A stretch of 64,000 bases of DNA from Chaenocephalus aceratus (lineage: Eukaryota; Chordata; Actinopteri; Perciformes; Channichthyidae), in assembly GCA_023974075.1 (NCBI GenBank), contig CM043785.1:22137169-22201168 (forward strand). The letters are read 5' to 3'. Shown here piece after piece: positions 1 to 10,044 of the stretch. A program made the translations under genes and the position numbers. The notes under the pieces were generated by a model. The model ran no database searches, was not told where the DNA came from, and saw only the letters and a list, made by a program, of their open reading frames with translations. Within the stretch, counting starts at the first letter, position 1. Each line of letters starts with the position of its first letter.

Positions 1-57
1 AGGGGTAGGGTGTAGGGGGCGGTTTGGGAATGGGCCTAAGTCTTCTCAAGCACCAAC

Positions 58-230
58 AATCATTACATTACATTGCATTTAGCTGACGCTTTTATCCAAA
101 GCGACTTACAATAAGTACATTCGACCAACAAAATACAAGCTTGAAGAAAACAGAATCATAAAGTACATCAGGTTTCATAGAGCCAAAACATTTCAAGTGC
201 TACTCAACTGGCTTTAGATAAGCCAGTTCT
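58..230. repeat. Common teleost interspersed repeat (tatccaaagcgacttac type)
   Basis: The stretch starting cattacattacattgcattt and containing tttatccaaagcgacttaca is a motif I recognise as very widespread in teleost genomes. It interrupts the long-TIR element: the sequence before it (caccaacaat) and after it (aatcaaatatctctcctg) is continuous in the intact copy at 59850-59880. I cannot assign it safely to a superfamily. Confidence 0.55.
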
Positions 231-396
231 CCAATCAAATATCTCTCCTGATTGTTGGCACTTGACAATCACCTTCCCTGAATTTTACTCAGGTGTAACT
301 AAAGTCTGCTTTAAGGGTTGTTTATATTTCACATCATTAATCAGAATTTATAAAGTAACTAAAATAAATGTGGTGCAGTAAAAATACCAGGTTAAC

Positions 397-1290
397 CTTA
401 AAGAAAGCCCTCAGGATTATAAAAGACCCCCATCACCCCAGCCACAAACTGTTCTGTCTGCTGCCGTCTGGCACAACAGCTACATTCTAGGAGAGGATGT
501 GGCTGTTGTGGAGGACTATAGTACCTGGGAGTGCACTTATGGGCTGAACTGGAGGATCAACACTGACGCTGTGTACAAGAAGGGGATGAGCAGACTCTAT
601 TTTCTGAGGAAGCTGAGATCCTTCCACGTGTGCAGCAAGTTGCTGGAGATCTTCTAGTCTGTTGTGGCCAGTGCACTCTTCTTTGCTGCGGTCTGCTGGG
701 GGGGCAGCATCAGAGCCGGTGACACCAGCAGGATCAATAAACTGATCAGGAAAGCTGGGTCTGTCATCGGCATCAAGCTGGACCCCTTTGAAGCTGTGGT
801 GGAGAGGAGGACACTGAACAGGCTGTTGTCCATGATGGATAACCCACCCATCCTCTCCACCTGCAGCTGGACAGACAGCGGAGCTCCTTCTCCAACAGAC
901 TGCTGCAGCTCCGCTGTCACAAGGACTCATACAGGAACACATTCCTGCCCACTGCAATAACTCTGTACAACAAATCACCTCTGGCTGGAAGAGAACTCTC
1001 TGCTCCATAGTTTCTCTAATACAACCTCGCTGTACATTGTACACATATATAATCTGTTCAATATTTGATATTCCATATTCCATTGTCATATATTTTGAAT
1101 ATGTATATTTGCATATATAATATCTACATGTATGTTTTCTATTTCAACACGTATATTTTCTATTTTCTTTTTTTTCTATTCTTGTTTATTAGTGGTTTTG
1201 TTTTATTGTAAAATGCCTTGTCTTTTATGCTGCTGCAACAAAAACAATGTCCCAAATTGGGATCAATAAAGTACAATCTTATCTTATTTT
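397..1290 (+). mobile_element. L2-like non-LTR retrotransposon, 3' end
   Basis: The plus strand at about 540-960 encodes the end of a LINE reverse-transcriptase ORF typical of fish L2/Maui-like elements. A block reading KKGMSRLYFLRKLRSF is followed after a stop (TAG at 656-658) by a block reading INKLIRKAGSVIG, then a frameshifted tail. The 3' end carries cccaaattgggatcaataaa and a degenerate tcttatttta tail (1245-1300), as LINEs of this group do. It is 5'-truncated and dead. The minus-strand ORF across 487-1089 is a shadow. Confidence 0.75.
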
Positions 1291-1569
1291 ATTTTATCTT
1301 ACATCCGGACTAAAATCACCAGACTCAGGGACAGTTTCATCCCACAGGCCATAAGACTATTAAACACCTGAACTTTGAAATAACATCCATAGCATTAATC
1401 TGGCTGCTACTTAGAAATAATTTGTCTAATATATCATATTCCAATCCCGTGTATAGACTCTTATTGCACTATTTCACTTTTTACTATTTTTCTTTTTGTA
1501 TTGACTTGCACTATTTTTTCTGTGTATCTGTTTTATTGTGTTGCACTGTTGGAGGAGCCTGTGACCTAG
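1291..1569 (+). mobile_element. Second LINE 3' fragment
   Basis: It begins abruptly after the first LINE tail. It encodes a short remnant of the conserved C-terminal block (RLRDSFIPQAIRLLN-like, about 1305-1372) followed by the AT-rich 3' UTR with ttgcactgttggaggagcc. This resembles fish L2/Rex1-class LINE 3' ends. The two fragments probably reflect nested or successive insertions into the long-TIR element. Confidence 0.55.
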
Positions 1570-1775
1570 TGTGCCGTCGATGGGTTTCATTCCATTTCAA
1601 AATGCTGTTTGTCGCTCAGCGTAAACTTTGCGCACTGCCACTCCAACATCCAATCACAGAGCTTGAGGACAAATCGGGTTTGTCAAGCAAAGCACATGGT
1701 GTAGTCCCAAACGATAGCTGAGGATTCTGGGTAGTGTAGTGTCTTCGGCCATCCTAAACTGAACACTATTTGTTT

Positions 1776-2723
1776 CTCCGAATCGAAGGGGAAAATTACA
1801 AAAGCATTGTACACAACTTAAGCCAATCAATGTTGGGTAATCAACAAGGATAATCTGGTGTTTTTGAGTTGATGAGTAGTGCATATATCACTGTAAAATC
1901 AATCGACAGTAAGGGGAATACTTACTTCCGGGTGTAAAATCCTCCGTTATCCAATGGGAATGGACGCTCACATTGCTCTCCGTAATACAATAAAGGGGAC
2001 ATGATCAAATAGGAATATAATGTTCTTTTAAAAAACGTTAACTAGGGAACAATCTATTGGACACAGCTGAAGCTATGGCCTTCCTTAAAAAACTAATTAA
2101 ACTAATTTAATAAAAATCACAGTTGTATTACACACAATGCACTGTTTTTTGAGAACAAAAAATCGTAAATAATGCACCATAATACATTCTGACGAAAAAT
2201 AAAAATGATTATGAATACAAATAAAATAAAAGAAGCCTCCCGCGAGTTACTACAAGCTATAAAGTAGATTTTAAAAACGTTTTATAGAATAAAAGCTCAC
2301 TGCAGGACGTTGTAGAAATGCGTGTGTGCACCACGACAAAAGAGCGTAACCTGAGACCGGGGCCGGCCCATCCGGGCCCATCGCACTGGTGTGTGGAGGC
2401 GCCGCGCTGACAGCTCTGGAAAAAAAATGTTTTGACCATTGGTGCTCATCGTAATTTTCGGCCTTGATGTAACAACATTCATAATTAAGTAAATGTAACA
2501 CCCTTTTCATCCCAGTTACACTTTTCATTTGCCCTGTACGATGGGCGCTGTAAGTGATGAAAATGGGGGATGTTGGCTTATCTGGCACCCGCAGCACTGC
2601 GGTCAACTCAGCCGTCTCTCAAATTTGCTTGGTCAAATGAGCAGTTCTTCATTTTTGAGTGCGCGATTTATAGCACCTTTACGGTAATCGCTGAGAGGCG
2701 GCACTAACGCTAATGCAATGCGT
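1776..2723. other. Unassigned AT-rich sequence
   Basis: No ORF of interest and no recognisable element. The stretch carries short AT-rich runs and ends where the left inverted terminal repeat of DIRS copy 1 begins. The ORFs here are short and overlap on both strands without family similarity. Confidence 0.4.
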
Positions 2724-2960
2724 GTTCTCATTCATAACACTCCGTTTGATGTCTCACTATGGGATGCGCTTCATCGCGGAGCAAACAGAAGCATCAATCT
2801 CATTACGCCAATCCTGATTGGCTGGTGATCTTGACGTCAGCGTCAGGGAATTCACCCCCTATAAGTAGCTTGCGCCACGACGCATGCGTCATTCAAACAC
2901 CTCTTCTCGCTTCAGAGCACATCTCTATAATAGTAGCCGGACAAGCTTAACGGTCCACAG
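2724..2960 (+). promoter_or_regulatory. DIRS copy 1 left ITR with core promoter
   Basis: It carries the conserved promoter-like order seen in all copies: opposed CCAAT boxes (ccaatcctgattgg, about 2808-2821), a consensus CRE (tgacgtca), a TATA-like ctataagtag (about 2860) and gacgcatgcgtc just downstream, where a start site is expected. Position and spacing suggest RNA polymerase II promoter use. Transcription is inferred, not seen. Confidence 0.6.
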
Positions 2961-3059
2961 ACTGAACCCAAATATAACCATTTCGGTCGACGGGCGCTCG
3001 CCGGCTACTCTTCTGCTTTGCAGGAAGACGGTAATACTAACTAATCTGTTGAGGGTCAG

Positions 3060-5465
3060 TGTCGCTTTAACACTGCGGGGTCCATATGTTTCTCCATTCT
3101 TAGATTGTAGAAATGCAGTTTAATTCGCCATATAGTTGAATACATAACCCCAAACATCGCCATTTTTCAGAGTCCATTCTTCATGAAGTTTCTTCGGCTG
3201 GAGGTGTCTGAACCCGGCCCAGATACTGCATTTGTTTCTTAATTGGCGCTCCTAACGGGTGGCTGTACGTTGTCACAGGCAGATTAAACCCATATCTATG
3301 CTTCTCTTGACCATTTTTCTTTTTTGAAAAGTGACTTGGTGAGTGGAAACTGCCTGGCCTGTTATTTTAGTTTGAGCGTATTTATATCTATTTCCATCCC
3401 CTTACTTTTAAATGTTCTGGTGAGGAGGGCGGGACATGTTATGTTGAGTAGAGGCGGAGCCTTGTACAAGCTGGAGCTTCATGGAGTGAAATAGAGCAGA
3501 AAACACATTATTTATGGGTAGAGCAAAAATTCTACTTATCCCTAGTACAACCTCACACAAAACTTAATATTGGGTTTCCTTATAGTGGTGTAAAGTAATT
3601 ATAAAAAAGACAAAGATCATGTTTTTAAAATTGTTTTATTATTTCCCCTCTTCAGAGAGACTTTTCTTATAGCTAGTAAAAAGTAATTACACATTAGTTC
3701 ACAGTCGCTACAATTAAAAAAAAGAGAATATCCTCAGGTATCACATTATACAATATTACGACTTTTTGAGATATTTTCAACACAATATACTTGTAACTTT
3801 TTATAGGGCTTCAGATATTTTGCATGTCTGCATAAACACGGTTTTCATCTTCTTGAAACTGTCCGTTTTACAAGAGAGTGAAGAATAATGGCTGTTTTCT
3901 GCTTCTTCATCCTCTGAATTTTTCCTCCCCCGTCCCTCATCCTTCTCATCTCACAGATAGTGTTCTAAATCTGCATACCTTCCCTGCACTTTTGTGTATA
4001 AAAGCTGAAAAAGTAGATAATGAAGTACTTTGTTTTATTAGATTTCGTCGAGCATCTGACTCTTAATGTCAGTTTGTGATTTTGAGGCTATTTCAGTGAA
4101 AACAAGGCTGTTTTGAACATTTGACGGATGTATGCTTAAATTCTCTGAGAAAGTTACTGAAAAGATACACTTTTGTGTATAAAAGCTGACCACTACCATG
4201 AAAGTACTCTGTTTGAGGAGATTTCGTTAGGATTCTGACTCTAAAAAGGCAAGTTTTATGATTCAAAGACTTTTTTACAGACACTCGGCAGATTTATGTG
4301 TAAAGATTTCGTTAAGAATCTGTCTCTTAGCCCCCCATCCCCCGAGAGCCAAACCATACTCAACCCCTGCAGCAGCTCGGGTGTGAACTCCCATACAGAA
4401 TGTCAGTCACTGCGTAAACTTTTTAGTGACACTCTGCAGATTTGTGTGTAATTCTCTCACAAAGGAACTGTAAGATACACTTTTTTATGTATGCAAACCT
4501 GTCATTTTGGAGAAACCATCTCGAGTGAGCTATAATTGAAAGTACACAACCGGGGGGAAAATATGCCCCTTCCTTCAGACTCCTTACAGAGCCCCTCCTC
4601 CAACACACATGAACGCTCACATGACCAAAAAGAGGGCACGAGATAAATTTGTGCACAGATCTTTCGGCTGTACTCTGAACCCCGCACTGCTGCTGCATTC
4701 GTTTCTTGACTGGCGCTCCGGATGGTTGACTTGGTAAGCTGTCACAGGCTGATTAAACCCAATTCGAGGCGTCTCTTGCCATTTTTCTTTTTTGAAAGTG
4801 ACTTGGTAAGCTGAATTGTCTGTCTTTTTAATTTAGTTTGAGTGTATTTCTATCTTCATCTAATTCCACCCCCCACTATCTGCTGGCGTCATAGCCATAA
4901 GGAAGGGGTGGAGAAAAGGAGAAGGCTGGGAGGGGGCGGGTAGACAGTCTCACGCATAACTTCAAAGAGACACCTAGATTAACATCAAAGGCTTTCACCA
5001 GTGTGAAATCACACCTGCCTGTTATAGCACCTCACATCAAAGGGCAAACATCAAAGGCTAATTAGATTAGATAACAAAGGGCTCTGAGGGACAGGAGCCA
5101 GACAACATAACTTCAAAGTGTCTGCCTTAATCAACACATCAAAGAATAAGACAACAAAAGGCACTACACAGGGGGGCTTTTCACACCTACCTGTTATAAC
5201 ACACATCAATGGACTAGACTACAAAGGGGTGTGAGGGGACAGGGGCCAGACAACATAACTTCAAAGAGACTGCCCTAATCAACACATCAAAGAACTAAAC
5301 AACAAAGGCACTACACAGGGGGGCATTTCACACCTACCTGATAACACACATCAACTAATGGGAGGCGGGACATGGGAGGCAGGACTTAGCTCATTGACAA
5401 ATGGGAGACGGACTTAGCTCATTTGCATAATTGGGGCGTGTCACCTGGCACTTTTTCATGCATAC
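3060..5465. repeat. Unidentified insert or replacement inside DIRS copy 1, with two internal repeat blocks
   Basis: After the DIRS 5' leader the sequence loses similarity to copies 2-4 until the RT thumb at 5474. Within it, about 3980-4320 has two diverged units sharing cttttgtgtataaaagctga. About 4955-5360 has about 2.5 units of a 148-158-bp direct repeat marked by cataacttcaaag at 4958, 5106 and 5264. No coding potential was recognised; the ORFs in it are short. It could be a separate non-autonomous element. Confidence 0.45.
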
Positions 5466-5473
5466 TAATGTGA

Positions 5474-6187
5474 TTGAAACAGCATCATTATAACTACTTA
5501 AAGCACCTGCTCAACCTGGGTTTCATAATAAACACAGAGAAGAGCATGTTGTGCCCCGCGCAGACTATACTCTTCCTGGGTTTACGCCTGAACTCGGTGC
5601 CCTTTTCAGCTCGCTTGTCAGCGGAAAGAGTGAAAGCTTTCAGAGCTTGTCTCGCTCTTTTCCAGCCATGGCGCGCGGAGAGTGATGGTTACTGTGAAAT
5701 GCGTAATGGCACTGCGCCACTGGCTGCACGCGACTTTTCTAGTACGGGCGTGCCTATGGGTGCTGTCCTTTCACGGAAAGTGGTCACCACGGACGCATGT
5801 CTGACAGGTTGGGGAGGTATTTATGAAGGTCGCCCGGTGAGGGGTCTCTGGAGCAGAGACCTCCAGCGGGCCCACATAAATTACCTGGAGCTTTTAGCGG
5901 TGTTTCTCACCCTAAAACGCTTTCTGCCTTTCCTCAGGGGACATCACGTCCTCGTGAGGACAGACAATACGACCACAATATCGTATATTAACCGCCAAGG
6001 GGGTTTGCGTTCTCTCCAGTTACACACACTGGCGCGCAAACTGATCCTATGGAGCGGTAGACGTCTCCTCACCCTGAGAGCGACGCACATACCGGGAGTG
6101 ATGAACCTCGGGGGAGATCTACTGTCCAGAGGTATACCACTTTATTCAGACTGGACTCTACATCCAAGGATTGTGAACCAGCTGTAG
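5474..6187 (+). CDS. DIRS RT thumb plus RNase H domain (237 aa, partial pol)
   Basis: This is the C-terminal part of the reverse transcriptase (residues about 10-62, including TILFLGLRLN) fused by a deletion to a complete RNase H domain (about 95-220). RNase H removes the RNA strand of the RNA:DNA hybrid during reverse transcription. All four expected acidic residues are visible: D107 in VTTDACLTGWG, E139 in NYLELLAV, D164 in VRTDNTT and D215 in LGGDLLSRG. The RT fingers and palm are missing upstream. The frame ends at a TAG (6185-6187) where copies 2 and 4 have Trp, so this is a nonsense change and not a natural end. The ATG at 5474 is only the first Met in the open frame. Confidence 0.75.
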   Translation: MKQHHYNYLKHLLNLGFIINTEKSMLCPAQTILFLGLRLNSVPFSARLSAERVKAFRACLALFQPWRAESDGYCEMRNGTAPLAARDFSSTGVPMGAVLSRKVVTTDACLTGWGGIYEGRPVRGLWSRDLQRAHINYLELLAVFLTLKRFLPFLRGHHVLVRTDNTTTISYINRQGGLRSLQLHTLARKLILWSGRRLLTLRATHIPGVMNLGGDLLSRGIPLYSDWTLHPRIVNQL

Positions 6188-6590
6188 GTGCTTTACGGCA
6201 GAGCCGCGGTGGATCTGTTCGCATCGAAAGACAACGCTCAGTGTCAGATGTTCTTTTCGATGCGCGATCTAAATGCACCGTTAGGCGTGGATGCCTCGCG
6301 CACGATTGGCCCCCGGGCCTTCTGTACGCGTTCCCACCCCTGGCTCTGATACCCCCAACTCTGGCCAGAGTGAGAGAGCAACGCCACACACTTATCCTGA
6401 TAGCTCCGCACTGGCCAGCTATGTACTGGCTAGCGGAGATATATCAGCTGCTATGCGGGCAGCCATGGCAGCTCCCACTACGCAGGGACATACTGTCCCA
6501 AGCGGGGGGGGGGGGGCGATCTTTCACCCACACCCAGAGCGCTTGGCTCTATGGGCCTGGCCCGTGAGTGGTACAATCTGAATACAGTGT
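6188..6590 (+). pseudogene. DIRS pol linker between RNase H and recombinase (broken)
   Basis: After the nonsense codon the pol frame continues (GRAAVDLFAS), then shifts; from about 6310 the conserved text is read in another frame (LIAPHWPAMYWLAEIYQLL). A run of 13 G at 6504-6516 sits at the boundary with the recombinase and breaks the frame again. The same position has 12 G in copy 3, 10 G in copy 4, and a mixed purine stretch in copy 2. Confidence 0.6.
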
Positions 6591-7133
6591 GACATGAAGC
6601 TGACCCTGGCAGCTGCCAAGCGAGCCAGTGGCACTCATGCACTATCTGTACAGTCTTCAGTTCGCCCCAGGGCAAACAGAGTGTGGTTGAAGCCCAACCC
6701 TGCCTTTATCTTAAGGCGGTTGGTTCAGATACCACATTTGACATTGAGGCATCCTCCCTGCCACTGTATTCCTCCGGGGAACAGCGGCCGGATTTGCCGT
6801 GTCTAGCCCGTGCTTTACGCACGTACAGGGACAGATCAAGGGTGCTTCGTCATAATGACCAACCCCTTGTGTCCTGGGCTAACCCTTATAAGGGCAAGCC
6901 TGTTACTAAGCAACGGCTCTCCCACTGGTTTGTGGAAGCAATTGCTTTGGGGCCCATACGAGTCAGAGTTCGCAGGCACCCTCGGGTCCGCGAGCTCTTT
7001 CGACTCAGGGTCTGGCTGCATCCTGGGCTCTGTCCAGGATGTCTCCCATCCAAGACATTGGTGCAGCGGCGAGCTGGTCCTCGCCGCTCACTTTTGTCCG
7101 CCTCTTAACAGGCTGGACGTTCTGCTCCCAGTG
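6560..7133 (+). pseudogene. DIRS tyrosine recombinase relic
   Basis: The N-terminal start (EWYNLNTV) is joined at about 6590 directly to the region around the first catalytic Arg (AAKRASGTHALSV), so about 140 codons of the N-terminal domain are deleted. The rest runs through several frames: a block matching KGKPVTKQRLSHW is present, but the HxxR motif region is scrambled by a frameshift near 6945. Compare the intact copy at 54303-55361. No function is expected. Confidence 0.7.
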
Positions 7134-7229
7134 TGACTCAAGCAGTGCTGGGCACCTGGTTGAGTCAGAGCTCTACCTGTTAAGTTCTGGTTGGTTTGGT
7201 GATTTTCGAGATAAGCTCGTCTGACAATA

Positions 7230-7572
7230 CGGGAGCTACAATTTCCCATAGTGAGACATCGAACGGAGTGTTATGAATGAGAACTATAGGTTACTTACGT
7301 AACCCCAGTCTCAGAGTAACATGAAGTGAGATGTCTCACCAGACGGCCCTCCTTGCTATGGTGAAGCGAGAAGAGGTGCTTATTTTGAATGACGCATGCG
7401 TTGTGGCGCAGGCTACTTATAGGGGGTGAATTCCCTGACGCAGATGTCAAGATCACCAGCCAATCAGGATTGGCGTAATGAGATTGATGCTTCTGTTTGC
7501 TCCGCGATGAGGCGCATCCCATAGTGAGACATCTCACGTCATGTTACTCTGAGTTACGTAAGTAACCTATAG
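7230..7572. repeat. DIRS copy 1 internal complementary region and right ITR
   Basis: tcccatagtgagacatc through gttatgaatgagaac is the reverse complement of the element's left outer end. It is followed without gap by ctataggttacttacgtaac, the reverse complement of its right outer end. This joined pair is the DIRS internal complementary region. From about 7345 to 7572 follows the right ITR, an inverted copy of the left ITR. Confidence 0.8.
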
Positions 7573-8496
7573 TTTTTTCTGCTTCTGTTTCTGTTTGACT
7601 GCTACCAACAATAAAATGAAGTACTTTTACTGTCTTTTTTCTGGGTAATACTCTCAAATTCCCCTCCTGTGAACAAAATCATGCCACTTCTGCTATATTT
7701 AATGAGATGAAATGATTTGTAGCCATACATTCTTAATAAAAGTGATACTGCTGGACTCAGTAGCCTACTTGTTAGACTACTACCAAAAGTACAATCAAGT
7801 ACTTTTACTGTGTACTTTTTGAGAAATACCCTGTCAAACTCCCCTCCAGAGTACAATAATGTATGTTTTCTGCCATCTTTGATGAGAGATACAATTATTT
7901 TTTGCCATAAGTTCTCAGTGAAAGTGGTACTGCTGGACAGAGTACTACTTGGAGTACGACCACAAGTACAATCAAGTACTTCTATCGTGTACTTTTTGAG
8001 TAATACCCTGTCAAACTCCACTCCAGAGTACAATAATGTATGTTTTCTGCCATCTTTGATGAGAGATAAAATGATTTTTTGCCATAAGTTCTCAGTGAGA
8101 GTGGCACTGTTGGACTCAGTACTACTTGGACTACGACCACAAGTACAATCAAGTACTTCTATGGTGTACCTTTTGAGTAATACCCTGTCAAACTCCCCTC
8201 AAGAGTACAATAATGTATGTTTTCTGTCATCTTTGATGAGAGATAAAATGATTTGTTGCCTTAAGTTCCCAGTGAGAGTGGCACTGATGGACTCAGTACT
8301 ACTTGGACTATGACCACAAGTACAATCAAGTACTTCTATGGTGTACCTTTTGAGTAATACCCTGTCAAACTCCCCTCAAGAGTACAATAATGTATGTTTT
8401 CTGTCATCTTTGATGAGAGATAAAATGATTTTTTGCCATACGTTCTCAGTGAGAGTGGCACTGTTGGACTCAGTACTACTTGGACTACGACCACAA
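7573..8496 (-). repeat. 177-bp tandem array, left block (minus orientation)
   Basis: Unit boundaries marked by caagtact fall at 7796, 7973, 8150 and 8327, exactly 177 bp apart. A more degraded unit lies at 7573-7795. The period is a multiple of three and units lack stops in several frames, so long repetitive ORFs appear. I regard these as non-coding. The array is the reverse complement of the arrays at 20376-21444 and 26906-27095. Its last unit stops mid-repeat at ccacaa and runs straight into the first visible exon of the C48-PHD gene. Confidence 0.9.
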
Positions 8497-8497
8497 A

Positions 8498-8596
8498 TGT
8501 GAACTGGGGACGAGGATTTATATTCTCAACCATTACTCAGCTGGTGTGATCCTCTTTGGGAAAAGAGAAGAGCTCAGGAAGCACACTTTGTCAAAG
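8498..8596 (+). pseudogene. C48-PHD gene, first visible exon
   Basis: 99 nt, 33 codons, phase 0 at its 3' end with donor gtaact. It reads through RIYILNHYSAGVILFGK and ends KHTLSK. No acceptor AG is seen at its left edge, because the satellite sequence begins there, so the exon is probably truncated. I chose the frame because it continues in phase into the next exon and gives a coherent protease N-terminal region. Confidence 0.55.
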
Positions 8597-8752
8597 GTAA
8601 CTTGTGTTTCTATTGAGGATAACTACAAAGGTTTTCATTATGTCTTTGTCTAAATATAAACATACTCTATCAAGCTATTTGACTCTACTGTATAAAGAAA
8701 ACAAATACAGCCTGATGGGAAATGGAAGTTGTTTCGTTCTTATGTATTACAG

Positions 8753-8821
8753 ATACACTTTGACAGCTATGGAGCCATTGTGTCCTTTGTACATGTAGAC
8801 GGTATACACTAGACATTTCTG
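8753..8821 (+). pseudogene. C48-PHD gene, exon with catalytic His and a nonsense codon
   Basis: Acceptor ttacag, donor gttagt, 69 nt (23 codons), phase 0 on both sides. It reads DSYGAIVSFVHVDGIH, then TAG at 8810-8812, then TFL. C48 proteases have His-Trp at this place, so TAG most likely arose from TGG by one G-to-A change. The His (8807-8809) fits the catalytic position. Confidence 0.6.
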
Positions 8822-8926
8822 GTTAGTAGTGTCTATATCATATAATTGTATATTTCTTGATCAGCCAAGTTTTTGGAGATGTTGTGTTTATTTCAAAAAT
8901 ATATATATTATTTTCTGTGTCCACAG

Positions 8927-9021
8927 TACATCAATGCTGAAGAAAGCACAGTGTATTTGGCAGATCCTGCACGCAACTCTGCAGAGCAGGCAGAGTCAGA
9001 CAATGCTGCCAACAAATTCAG
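8927..9021 (+). pseudogene. C48-PHD gene, exon with catalytic Asp
   Basis: Acceptor gtccacag, donor gtacta, 95 nt, entering at phase 0 and leaving at phase 2. It begins YINAEESTVYLADPARN. The Asp in YLADP aligns with the catalytic Asp of the Ulp1 family (Y-x-D-S/P context). Joined to the previous exon it gives H-W-T-F-L-Y-I-N-A-E-E as expected, apart from the nonsense codon. Confidence 0.65.
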
Positions 9022-9493
9022 GTACTAACTGCATCCAATTTCACCTATTTTTCAAAAATATTTATTTCATTCTATTCCGTCATATATAATGTTTATATTT
9101 ATTGTTATATTTATGTGGGAATAGATGGATCAGCTATATTGCCACAACCAGCACTTTTGTTTTTTTATTTTATGTGCAACTACACCAAAACATATAATGT
9201 GTGGAAAATGTGTGCATGTTTGACTTTGGTCCATGCCGATTATACCATAACACCCAATCCACTGAATAAACAACCTGTCCTTAGAGTGAACAATTGTCAA
9301 TTCAGTTTGATATCAGACTAGGTGTCTGCATGTTACATCTTAAAATATACATTTGGGAAACATGCATTAACATCACTTCAAATTGTGTTACTCGACTGCT
9401 GAGACACAGTGTGACAAGGATTTATTTTATTATGCGAGTATTCTATTTTTACAGTATGCATTGTACGTTAATAATATATCTTATCTCACGCAG

Positions 9494-9624
9494 TGATTAC
9501 TTCAAAATGAGGAGGACCTGCTGCAGTAAGTAAGACAGACTGGGTAGACGTAAAATGGAAGGGAGGAGTAATGAAACACCCAGTACAGCAGGATGGCAAT
9601 AGCTGTGGGGTAGTTGTCTGCATG
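9494..9624 (+). pseudogene. C48-PHD gene, exon with catalytic Gln and Cys, 4-bp frameshift
   Basis: Acceptor cacgcag, donor gtaagt, 131 nt. The first half reads DYFKMRRTCCSK and then a stop. The second half, in another frame, reads TDWVDVKWKGGVMKHP then QQDGNSCGVVVCM. A tandem taag duplication (agtaagtaagacag, about 9523-9536) accounts for the shift: removing 4 bp gives 127 nt, which fits exactly between the phase-2 exon before and the phase-0 exon after. Gln and Cys (TGT at 9604-9606) of the active site are present. Confidence 0.65.
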
Positions 9625-9776
9625 GTAAGTGGAATATTTATTTTCATATATGCTTTTTGCTAATACAACATTCTTTCAGCTTTTAGGATTAAGTCTGTTT
9701 TACTGCCTTTCACAAAAACACATTTGGGGTAGTTGGATAGTTATTTTAACAACATAACATGGTGTATCACTTTAAG

Positions 9777-9894
9777 ATGGCAAAGGAGGTCATGGAAGTG
9801 TTTCCTAAAACACCAACAATGGCCTTTGGGACCACAAAAAAGGAGATGGCGCATCAAAGAAAAGTGTTGGCCATGGAAATACTGACAGCATCAG
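9777..9894 (+). pseudogene. C48-PHD gene, exon downstream of the active site
   Basis: 118 nt, phase 0 to phase 1, acceptor ctttaag, donor gtgcgt. It reads MAKEVMEVFP, then TKKEMAHQRKVLAMEIL, then TAS. It continues the last helices of the protease domain. No lesion is seen in this exon. Confidence 0.65.
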
Positions 9895-9977
9895 GTGCGT
9901 GCTACTTTTGCAACATTTCAATTCAATTGTGATATTGTTGGACTTGAGATGTAACATTAGCATTTTCTTTTCATCAG

Positions 9978-10044
9978 TATTTGACAAAGAAATCAACAGT
10001 GCCATGTGCGCCGGCATAAAACCACCCGGCTCAATGCCACATCC
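9978..10044 (+). pseudogene. C48-PHD gene, exon split by a transposon (left part)
   Basis: Acceptor tcatcag. It reads VFDKEINSAMCAGIKPPG then SMPH, and is cut at 10044 by the long-TIR element 10045-13378. The remaining 16 nt lie at 13388-13403, before donor gtaagg. With the element and one copy of its 9-bp target duplication removed, the exon is 83 nt and keeps phase with both neighbours (ending HTYTDW). This shows the insertion hit a formerly coding exon. Confidence 0.7.
10036..10044. repeat. Target-site duplication of the long-TIR element (left copy)
   Basis: gccacatcc here and gccacatca at 13379-13387 flank the element. 8 of 9 bases are identical. The right copy preserves the original exon sequence. 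Confidence 0.75.

Larger units (their letters stand above)
1..1775. mobile_element. Broken copy of the long-TIR DNA transposon family (split by insertions)
   Basis: Segments near 29-57, 231-395 and 1570-1775 match, in order and orientation, the inner part of the 58054-60993 element (about 59840-60030 and 60300-60425). Shared landmarks are the run around cttctcaagcaccaac, the segment around aatatctctcctgattg, and the block around agtgtcttcggccatcct. The gaps are filled by a teleost interspersed repeat (58-230) and LINE tails (397-1570). No transposase is present. The left part of the element lies outside the window. Confidence 0.6.
2724..7572 (+). mobile_element. DIRS-like retrotransposon copy 1 (decayed)
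   Basis: The left end starts gttctcattcataacactcc and the right end finishes at acctatag, the same ends as the other three copies. Order: left inverted terminal repeat (ITR), unrelated sequence replacing gag and most of the RT, RT thumb plus RNase H (5474-6187), a broken linker, a broken tyrosine recombinase (about 6560-7133), an internal complementary region, and the right ITR. DIRS elements use a tyrosine recombinase instead of an integrase and make no target duplication; none is seen here. The right end abuts a degraded 177-bp repeat unit at the same repeat position used by copy 2. Confidence 0.85.

Noticed and set aside
487..1089. 200-aa minus-strand ORF
   Set aside because: Antisense shadow of the LINE RT remnant, which is clear on the plus strand.
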